Below, piece by piece: positions 55,470 to 64,000 of a stretch of DNA of 64,000 bases. Source of the DNA: Armillaria gallica. Taxonomy: Eukaryota > Basidiomycota > Agaricomycetes > Agaricales > Physalacriaceae. The notes under the pieces are model-generated. The model was not told where the DNA came from. It was given only the letters and a program-made list of their open reading frames with translations, and did no database searches. Both the position numbers and the translations under genes were made by a program. Positions within the stretch are counted from its first letter, which is position 1. Each line of letters begins with the position of its first letter. Location of the stretch: the NCBI GenBank assembly GCA_037576215.1, contig JBANDB010000003.1, forward strand, positions 7,564,001 to 7,628,000, given 5' to 3'.

Positions 55470-57800
55470 GGAACAAAGTGTCTGTAACAGTTTTATACAC
55501 CTTGGACTGAACCGTCGGAGAACACGGGCTTCGTCCTGCGCAGAAAGGACGGAGCAACTTTGACGCTCTACCCTTGAGGCACTCCGCACATCGAGAAATC
55601 CGGTCAGAAGCGACATGAAAAACATGGAGTCGTCGCATTCACCCAGGGCTGCTTGTACAGAAACTCTAGGGAGAGGGAGTAACTAAACGTGATGATCGAA
55701 GATGTTTCCTGAACAGTATGATCGCAGCAGAGAATAAAAGCTGCCGACGGTGACCTTGCTCAGAGTCACGGTAGATCTTCGGAGAAATTTTTACCAGTCG
55801 CATTGGTAGTGTCCGAAGAAACCCGTAGACAGTATGGAGAGAGAATTATATTGCCCACGCCAACACGATAATCATGGCAGAAATTTTTTCAAGACCCTGA
55901 CCCTTCACAAAGCACATATGTCCACTTTGCAAGAGTCTCTACGTCTTTGAAAAGGAAAGATTCCTGCGGGAATATCAGAAATTGTCCAACAAGCCAAGGC
56001 AAAAAAGCCGTCCACCGTGATAGAACTGTCGCCCGACCCTGGTAGTAGCACTCTACGACAGCGTTTCCTTGCGTTGACGGTCGAAGCACCTTTTCAGCCT
56101 GTTTCTGCGCTCCTGGGTCAGCGGCGGTAATCTTCGACCCGGTTAGCGGAGTTGTCGTCGAGGAGGTGTGTAGAAAAGAGCCCAGACACAGTTTTCTGCA
56201 GCAAAATTTCAGCATGAAAGTAATATACAATCGATCTTGAAGAAGAACGAGCCGTCGTCTACGGTTTGCGTCTCTGCACGAGGACTCGGTCAAGGAGAGG
56301 AACGACAACCTCAATGGATTTGGGCGTCGCTGGGCAGTCTCGGGGGTTGGAACAGCATCCTCTGTCACTGCGGCAAGGACAAAAGAGGGAAAAGATATGT
56401 TGTACTGTTCATCCCCCTGCGTAAGAGGAGCTTTTTCTTCCAAGTTCGTAGCCTAGGAAATGAATTACATGGAGTAAGTAGGTTGTAGCAGAAAAGAAGC
56501 TAACAAAACGCGCCACGGACATGATCGCCCCTCCGGACTTTACCGGACCTCTTACGTGCACGAACGTGGGTCGGAAGTTTGATCTAACCCGGCGGTTTAC
56601 GGGACCTGTACTGCGCTATCCTGCCCCTCACCAGCACACGCGTCTTCGTGCCTTGGCTCTCTCCCTGACCTAGCCCTCAGATTCGCAGTGAGATTTGTAC
56701 GGGTTAAAAAATATGACCTATCACCGAATTTCTCAAAAATTTCCCTGATTTGCCCAAGGCACAGGCCAAAAATTTCCCAAAAATTTCCCGGATAGCACCA
56801 GGGCCTCCCCCCTTATATTAGGGCGTCCTACAATATTCCTTAGATTGGGTCCTTTTGAAATTTCAGTAGTCGGCACCGGTGGCGGACCGGCGGGCAACCC
56901 GCCATTGAATATTGAGTCGCAACGCAGTTGAATAACCATAATACTCTTTTCTAGGATAATGACACACCTCATCAAAATGGGTTTCAAATATATGTTCAAG
57001 GCCACAATCTGTTAAGCAAATAGTCTCCTTTTTTGAGGTGAGCACTTTTTCAACGAACTTTTCTACGTTCCCGGTCCTTTCGAGCGGATACACAAGAATC
57101 AGTCGTAGTTAAACGGGTCCAGCAGCATCTACCCTCCTTTTTATTGTTTTACGTACCCTCCCACCGATACCCTCTTCATGCAGATGTCACCATACGCCAC
57201 ATTCTCTCCATCCGTTGCATTTCATCGTAAAAAGGACTATCGATTTGACTTGAAATTTGAATCCTAGGTTCAAGTTCAAGTCATGTGCGTCGAAATATGC
57301 TGGAGTTGAACGCGAGGATAGGATACCAGGCTAGAACAGTTTGTTAGGGGAGGACCCTCAGATGTTGCCCATCGCCTCCTTCGGCCTCGGTACTAACTGG
57401 CCTTCGGAGACATCATCATCCTGGTATGATGCACCTGATACTAGCCCTTTAAATTAAGCATTATTGTTAAAAATTGTTCGAGCTATTGTGATTGGAGGCG
57501 AAGCAGTCTTAGTCCATCGCCACTGGTTGTCCGGGCCATTTTCCACATGCAATCCAGAATATTCGACCCCTTGGCCGCCGAGTGCTCTTATGTACCCGAA
57601 ACAAAAGGCGCCCTCTTGTTCAAGTTTAATCGGGAGAACAATGGAAGGGAGAGATGAAATTATATCGTGATGTTGGTCTGTTATATCATCTTGACAGCTG
57701 TTTCGACAGCACCGTATAAAACCTTGGGGAGGGACTGTACGAGGCTTCATCTCTCATATCGTCAAAGCGACATCGTACTTATCAAGTGCCCTCCAGTCAT
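55470..57800. other. Intergenic region with one doubtful ORF
   Basis: Upstream of the transporter. Contains the uncertain ORF at 55889-56443 and, at 56740-56800, clustered AAATTTCCC words. Nothing else supported. Confidence 0.35.
55889..56443 (-). CDS. Uncertain hypothetical ORF (184 aa)
   Basis: Uninterrupted frame starting MEEKAPLTQGDEQYN, with a basic RRRRL and a cysteine pair FCCRKLC in the middle and an aromatic, hydrophobic end. No domain recognised. It may be coding, or chance in GC-balanced DNA. Confidence 0.3.
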   Translation of the reverse strand: MEEKAPLTQGDEQYNISFPSFVLAAVTEDAVPTPETAQRRPNPLRLSFLSLTESSCRDANRRRRLVLLQDRLYITFMLKFCCRKLCLGSFLHTSSTTTPLTGSKITAADPGAQKQAEKVLRPSTQGNAVVECYYQGRATVLSRWTAFLPWLVGQFLIFPQESFLFKDVETLAKWTYVLCEGSGS

Positions 57801-57809
57801 CTGTGAAAT

Positions 57810-58314
57810 ATGATCAGCTACTGCGTACCATTCCCATTTCCTTCCGACGAGGTAAGTAGTTTCCTCCTATATGTTAACCTTCTCTAAATGTATACTCAGA
57901 AGCCGATACCTTTGACTTTCGAAGATGACCATTTTATCTTCCCCCAGCAATTGATACCGTATTACATTCCGGTAAGCATTCATCCATTTAGACGCTCAAA
58001 ATATCATTTCTAACCTTGAGTGCTAGACATTCTATTCGACCTCACTCCCCATCGCCCCAGCGCTATTGAGTTTCTTTCAGCCCGTGGCGGAGGGGCCATT
58101 GGCTACAGACGTCTCATCGCTTATTCAATTCCTCCTCAAACCGAATCATCACGATCATACAACAAGGCACGCGTATCCTGATCGTCATCTAAAAATATCC
58201 TGCTCATATCGTCCCGAAGGTTTTCAGCATCAACCTTGTCAGTCTGGCTGGATCCAGGCGTATAAATTCGAGTTCTTGTCTGTCTCACCAATTGAAACAG
58301 CCCTATGTTTTTAA
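57810..58314 (+). CDS. Small hypothetical protein (133 aa, three exons)
   Basis: Exons 57810-57851, 57900-57971, 58027-58314 are joined in phase 0 by introns with good GTAAGT/GTAAGC donors. Begins MISYCVPFPFPSDE, continues LTFEDDHFIFPQQLIPYYIP and ends PIETALCF. No signal peptide, membrane helix or known domain. Supported only by splice logic and frame. Confidence 0.5.
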
Positions 58315-58550
58315 CATTAGCGTCATGATCTAAAATACGTATCAATTTATGCTTGAACTTCCATCACCCTCATTTTGTAGTAAAATTGACTTACTACAGA
58401 GACAACAAATCAACATGGACGCCCTTAAGACAACCCGGGACATGCTTAAGAAAGGATACAAGCTGCCATAGTTTCTCATCTAGAGATACAGTACGACGAA
58501 TGCGTCTATTATTAAAATGAAGAGTCCAAATCTCCGTTACTAACATAAGG

Positions 58551-60037
58551 TCATATCAGGAATGTGAGATACACCAGCGCACTAAATATAGCACCCAATC
58601 CAACGTTTCCACTAACTGAGAATGCGCCATTGTTGGAACCTGATCCTGAATCTGAGCCAGACGGGCTAGGAACAGAGCCGCTCCCAGTACTAGAGCCGCT
58701 TCCACTTCCGCTAGTTCCGTTCCCGCTACTGTTCCCGGTCCCTGTACTATTTGTTTGAATTGCCAGTTCTTTGAATGCGGCAAAGTTATTGGGCCCCGTC
58801 TCAACAGCGTTTATTGAGAACACCATCCCAGAACCACAATGATTCGTCTGGCCACAGTATCCCCAAACCGGTGCCGTCTATCAATCGGTGTTAATCAATT
58901 GTTGAATGAAAAATGAAAAACAAAACGGACATCATTGATCTTAATCTGGAACGTTGGAAATTCCGTAGCATCAGCAGCGACTGGTCGGCTGTGGTTGATT
59001 AGACAGGGAGGCGATGAGAGGGAGAAAACTCACAATCCGGACGAGAACCCAGTCTGACCAGAGGTGGACGTCTCCGCAAGGGGCTGGCACGGGTGTTGGA
59101 AACTACTCTGTGTGACGGTATGATTCTTTGGGTGGAACTCGAACGTGACGGTGTCCCCAATGGACGCGCTGATATTGGCGGGACCGTACTCAAGCTTTCC
59201 ATCGATGCCAACAACAATTTTGTGGTCTACAGCTTGAGGGGGAATTGTCGGAGCTCAAGGAAGCGGATTAGAGTCTAAGTAGGCGTAATAGGAAAATACG
59301 TACAGGGTGTACCATCGTAACTGGTGTAAGTTGTCAGCCAGACTGAGGTTTCGCTGGTGACTGTCGCGGTCACCGTCGTCCACGATGGTGCGGGAGGAGA
59401 AGTGTATGTGGATGTTGTAGATGAAGATGAAATGGTACCGTTGGAGGATATTGCCAGTGCTTTGAATGCGGAGAAGGAGTTAGAGGAGCCTTCGGCGCCT
59501 GGGTTGACGGCGAATACCATCCCTGGGAAATCGTAGTACAGTGAGTATACCGGGGCAGTTAGGTCAGGGAAAAGAACATGCGTACCCTTGCCACAATGGC
59601 CAGTCTGGCGACAATAGACCCATACAGGGTTGGTGTCCTTTACTGGGAGTTGGAACGTAGGGAGGTCGACTTGATCGGCATTCACTGGCGTACTATGACA
59701 GTGGTTTAGGATAGAAAGAATACGTAGGATAGAGATAAACCTACAAGCCGGAATCGACACCGTCAGCGAGATGAACGCATGGTGCATCGAAGGAAGATTG
59801 AGTGACGGTATGGTTCTTCGGGTTGCTAAAACTAAGCGTGAGATGTTATATCGGGATGCCCCAATGGGACACTCACAAAATGAAGTTGATCGTGTCACCG
59901 GCAGACGCGGTAACGTATTCTGGGTTATAAACGAGTTCCCCGTTAGCTCCGACGGTTACATTATACGTCGCTGCGTACGCCGTCGCAGGGAGGATCGCAG
60001 CAATTAGAAAAAACGAAGGAGACGTGAGCTTCATCAT
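58551..60037 (-). CDS. Two-domain cupredoxin with Ser/Thr linker and GPI-anchor signal
   Basis: Seven exons: 60037-59877, 59831-59745, 59692-59586, 59522-59304, 59253-59034, 58988-58931, 58877-58551 (392 aa). Signal peptide at about 1-23 (FFLIAAILPATAYA). Domain 1: YNVTVGANGELVYNP, NHTVTQSSFDAPC, VYCRQTGHCGKGMVF. A Ser/Thr/Pro linker contains TTVTATVTSETSVWLTTYTS. Domain 2: KIVVGIDGKLEYGP, NHTVTQSSFQHPC, GYCGQTNHCGSGMVF. Each domain has the His, Cys, His and Met set of a type 1 copper site. The tail is a Gly/Ser-rich stretch ending in a hydrophobic run (GLGAIFSALVYLTFLI), a GPI-attachment signal. Expected on the cell surface; family function is unresolved. A short intron (acceptor CTTGAG, 59254) joins the domains; without it the gene would be split in two. 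Confidence 0.85.
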
Positions 60038-60100
60038 TGGGAAGACTTAGAAGAAGGGAGTAGAAGGAGAGTGCGTACTGATACTGACTTTGATGAGGCA

Positions 60101-60107
60101 TTTTATA
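60101..60107 (-). promoter_or_regulatory. TATA box of the two-domain cupredoxin gene
   Basis: TATAAAA on the minus strand, about 65 bp before the ATG at 60037. Confidence 0.55.
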
Positions 60108-60109
60108 CT

Positions 60110-62190
60110 GCAGCTACAATCAATGAAAGCCAATACGGGCAACTCGGGGTGTATATTGCTGTATGCATTCCTCGGTGATCATGATGATTTTCGATTTGCG
60201 GTGTCAAATTTGCAAGAATTATCAATAAAGTATCGCTTCATTTGCAACAAGGCAAAAACAGCGCGGTTGACATCTAGGAGGCGGTTTCTTCGGCGACTTC
60301 GGAAGAGATGCCAGCAGTTGGTTGAAATGCTGCGCAATGCTGTGCCATTGATCGAGGATCGATCGAACTCAAGTGGGATAGCTAGAGTAAGTTTATTACC
60401 AGTCTAGGTTTGTGAAAGAGCGCTGTGAACGCGAAAGGTCGTACAAGAGCACTGGTGAGAACCAGACAGGATGTCACGAGAAAGCAAGCAAGGGATGAAA
60501 GACGTGTTGGCATCAATAGAAGTTGACCGTGCGGTCATCGAGCTCAGCCGAGAAATCTCCCCTCTCTCCCGCCGTGCGCAGCTCGAGTGTACTTAGTAGA
60601 CTGGAACAGGACGTACTCGACTACAACCAAATACGCTGCTTGATGATTCGAAGGGTCTGCCGGGGTATCCTGTACAGGTTTCCTATGCGTTGCACTGCCA
60701 TCTAAACCACCAACGCTTTCAGCATCGAAATTCTGTAGGGCTTGCTGTTCTTAGTCTGCTACACTAAGGTAAAGCTTTCTCGTCGTTTTGACTCTACCTC
60801 TCTCCGATTTGAAGATGATATGTTAACCCAGACGTATTGGATGTGAAACCACCCGCAGTAGTACCTGCTGTGCAACCATCGCATCGCATCAGTGCTGATC
60901 ATCGTTTATAGTGCTATGAAATTGATCAATGACAATTGACAAAGATTCCGTACACTGGTACTCACTGACGTGATAAGGATACTAAAAATAGCGCCTGCGG
61001 CAGGTGCTTAGTATATTCTTTGATACAATATCGAACGGACAGAAGGGGGACGATAGTCACGGTACGTGTTTGCGGTCTATCTTCGCCGGGAGGGTTCAAA
61101 TTGGTGGAGACTAATGACAATATGGAGACGAGGGTTTCACTTGGCATCTCCAGCACTAATATGAGATACCTGGACCTCCTAGAGAATTGTCCTGAGTCAG
61201 TGGAACCATTTTGTTGAAACGAAAAAATGCGTCATCGGATTTCAATGTGGATACCGATCACGTGGTGACGGCGGCCCTAAGAAATGAGAATTTCAACTTG
61301 ACCCCGCTTCTTCTGGTCAAACGACCATCTCGCGTCTGAAAAATCGAAGCTCGCTTATACGGTTGCCATACATTGACTTTCTGATTAGGTCAAGTTTGCA
61401 GATACATTTCTTCGGCGATGACCTTGTGGAATGACCGCATTTCCTGCAGCCAGATCAGACCGGGTCCAGCTTCTTACTCTTGGGCTCATTATGGGGAATA
61501 TGCAGTCCTGGAAAGGCGACGCAAGACTCAGAATTCTTCGGATATCCTTCAATACAGTCGTGCGCTCAATCGTTACCCGCTAACAGTTACTGTCTTTGAA
61601 TTCTTAGGAATGGATCTTAACCGGTCGGCTACAGTCGGCTACAGATCATCAATTCATTGTGAGTGTTTTTCCGTCTCGTAGGTCTGCTAATAATGCGGGG
61701 TTTGTGGCATCCAGATCTTCATGCCATCATGATGCTGCAAATTCGTCCTGCTTGTAATGACGACATCTGCGGCTTTCGCTCCCTCCCTTTCAGATTGACG
61801 CAACCGATGTCAGTGATGTTGGCAGCTGCCGCTTCTCCAGCCTTGGTGAATGTGTACTTCAATTGCCACGTATTGATATTTTGATACTGACACTTTTGCT
61901 AGTACAATTATATATAGTAACGTCCATCAAGATACACATATAGTGCCCGAGACGCGTTGTCGAGGACCGTGATACAACAGGATACTACTCATTGAATCTC
62001 AACAGCACCCATCACGAGGTTTCATAATGATGTCAATCATTCCCGGCTTGCCGAATCGAATCTCGGCCGCCTGAACCGAAACATATGCAAATTGCAATGC
62101 ATCAAGGGGTTCCTTATTTCAGGGACTGACTGCGGATCAGCAGCTACATATATTACAGCGACCTGTCGTCTCCTGTCGTCCTTTCTGCCA
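60110..62190. other. Intergenic region, no supported gene
   Basis: Several 60-105-codon ORFs occur on both strands (for example plus 60090-60407), none with recognised motifs or partner exons. Confidence 0.35.
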
Positions 62191-62199
62191 ACGCACACA

Positions 62200-63856
62200 A
62201 TGATCTTATCGTTTCCCCCAGAGTTGCTACACCAGATTTTCCAAAAGGCAAGTACCGCCTCCTTTGAATAGGCACAGCCCGTTCTCACTCTTGGTTTCCA
62301 GCTTCAAATCTCTGACCTGAAACGCTTACGGTCAACATGCAAGCGTTTCAGTGCAGTTGCTACGCCCTTTGTCTTCTCAAGTCTGAAAATCGACACGGAC
62401 AGTTACCAGTTTCGCAAGTACTCATCCATCCTCAAAGCTATCGCCTCTGGTCGAAGCGATGTGGCGAGACACGTGCAGACTCTCACTATACTATCCTTGA
62501 CCCCACCGCGGTACAAGCGTCTTCGACTGTGGCAACGAATCATGAAACGCAAACAGCGCGTGTATAAGGCTTTTGAAAGCAACTTTCTTCGAGCAGTAAC
62601 GAAATTTACCGCGGTGACATCGCTCTAGTACGTTCTCGAACTTTTGCATTCCATGGATATACTGACTCCATTCTGCTAGCTTCGATATGCACACCATCCA
62701 GCCCTCGTCCGCCGACAAGATCATGCGCTCTCTAGGAGCCCTTCCTCGCTTGTCACAACTATCCGTTCAGATGTACCACGACGTCGACCCCAGCGTTTCT
62801 CTCTCCCTGTCGCAATATTTCAACAACCTCCTCTCTATCCATTTATGTGGTCTCCGGCTCTGCTATAACGACGCGCCTTCTACTATCATCGCCAACAGTC
62901 CAGCCCTTACGGAACTGACCCTAGACGGTACCTGCGAAATTAAGTCTGACAAGTCCGCAACGATGGAGAACCTCTTCTCAAAGCTCCCTACCGGGACGGC
63001 CCTGCCCTTGCAGAGCCTCACTATAGGCGGCACGATGCGCTATCTCCTCGACCCAGCCCCACAGATCCCTCCCCATTTCAAATCCCTTACGTCCCTGGTC
63101 ATCACTTCTGATATCATCTCCGTGCCGGCCGAGTTCTGGCGGGCACTTGAAACCGCGCGCATCCATTTGCAGAAGCTTTCGGTGCGAGAGCTTGACAAAT
63201 CCCTCCTCAGCTATTTAGAGTCCTACGCCGGTCTTAAGGACTTGTCTGCGGGACGCTTCGAGGATGATGTCGCCCAATCAGATCTTGCGGCAGATCGGTT
63301 CTATCATTGCGTGGTACCCAAACACTCGGGCAGCTTGAGGAACGTGCATATTAGTACGGATTTTGAGGGGAAGTGGTGCCTCGGTGATACGCAGCTGGAT
63401 GAAATCATGAGGTGTTCTGGGTTGGTCTCCCTTGATGTTTCTGTTGGGTTGAGCGAGGTTGATGCCTCGTATGACGAGAACGTCATTGTGAGTATGGTGC
63501 TGATGGTGGGAATCCCATGTTGACCATTACTCCTTTAGACACGGCTTTTGGAAGCTGCCGCCAGTGGTGTCTTCCCCCTCCTTCGTAATATCGGTATAGC
63601 CTTCGCCAATCCGAGGAGTGTTCGCTCCATTGACGATCCAATCATCATGATGTACGGCGCTCACGGCGTTCACGGCCATCGTCGCATCAACGATATCGTG
63701 AGTGGGTTTCAATGCGAGAATCCAAATCCTTGTATGTTAGCGTTGGAGATGTCCACTGGCCATATACATAATAGCAGGCTGGTCAAGTCCGAGGGCGACT
63801 TTTGGTCGTTTAAACTTATGGCACGGAACGGTTCGTATTACGATTTCCCATATTGA
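62200..63856 (+). CDS. F-box protein with leucine-rich-repeat-like body
   Basis: Four exons (62200-62247, 62302-62627, 62680-63487, 63539-63856), 499 aa. The N-terminal F-box runs LSFPPELLHQIFQK then LQISDLKRLRSTCKRFSAVA, split by an intron with a GC donor (62248). The remainder shows LRR-like periodicity (LPRLSQLSVQ, LLSIHLCGLRL, SPALTELTLDG, LKSLTSLVIT-type segments). F-box proteins recruit substrates to SKP1-cullin ubiquitin ligases; this large mushroom family is mostly uncharacterised. The stop at 63854-63856 gives an end YYDFPY. The region after it is the window edge. Confidence 0.85.
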
Positions 63857-64000
63857 CGTTGTAAGACTACTTGAACTTTCAATGTACCAATATTTGTACG
63901 ATCTGCTCCCCTTATTTCTTTTCGGTGATTGGCGTTGACAGGGCCGTTCGTCCAAGCTTTTTCGCAATGTTTATTTTTACTCTAGTCGTACCTTCCTCAT
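63857..64000. other. Window edge downstream of the F-box gene
   Basis: Too short to judge; likely the 3' flank of the F-box gene. Confidence 0.3.

Noticed and set aside
56740..56800. Clustered AAATTTCCC words as a transposon end
   Set aside because: No inverted partner or target duplication was found nearby.

Overview
The window reads as nuclear DNA of a filamentous basidiomycete, most likely an Agaricomycete. Evidence: intact genes are split by many 48-60 nt GT-AG introns; the gene content (CYP, 7-TM protein, two-domain GPI cupredoxin, F-box/LRR-type protein, short-tailed type I membrane protein) is typical of mushroom genomes; and the repeats are eukaryotic (tRNA-derived SINE-like copies, Helitron helicase fragment, solo LTR, MITEs). 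No bacterial operon, rRNA gene, CRISPR array or convincing functional tRNA gene was seen.

Layout. 1-32.5 kb is a repeat-rich accessory region built from segmental duplications. Its organising unit is a small cysteine-rich gene with two tandem CXC (tesmin/TSO1-like) motifs. One copy is intact (26447-27144) and five are dead (1-125, 1740-1990, 9740-10325, 10690-11430, 29270-30985). A second repeated unit, about 2.5 kb, carries a divergent pair of tiny ORFs (around 7.1-8, 21.4-22.5 and 23.3-24.1 kb). Inserted among these are a complete 15-exon cytochrome P450 gene (4325-6703) with a solo LTR just upstream, a Helitron 3' fragment encoding the end of a helicase fused to a ubiquitin-hydrolase-like domain (12862-14320), a decayed array of exon-like repeats (15.1-16.4 kb) and an unrecognised multi-exon gene or relic (about 16.8-20.3 kb). 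A nested pair of MITEs interrupts one dead CXC copy (29316-30369).

32.5-38 kb is gene-poor, with SINE-like debris. From 38 kb the region is ordinary gene space: myo-inositol oxygenase (38211-39568), a secreted single-domain cupredoxin (40423-40960), a small acidic hypothetical protein (44002-44416), a retroelement RNase H fragment (44983-45564), a type I membrane protein (46551-47754) with a decayed neighbour copy, a 7-TM protein (49138-50303), an aminoglycoside-phosphotransferase-like pseudogene interrupted by a hAT-like MITE (51255-52580), a 14-TM-type MFS transporter (53337-55459), a small hypothetical gene (57810-58314), a two-domain GPI cupredoxin (58551-60037) and an F-box protein (62200-63856).

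The intact genes do not form an obvious pathway or cluster; the P450 and MFS transporter are about 47 kb apart. All exon models were made by eye from splice sites, frame and family motifs. For each multi-exon model the exon lengths sum to a whole number of codons with no internal stop.
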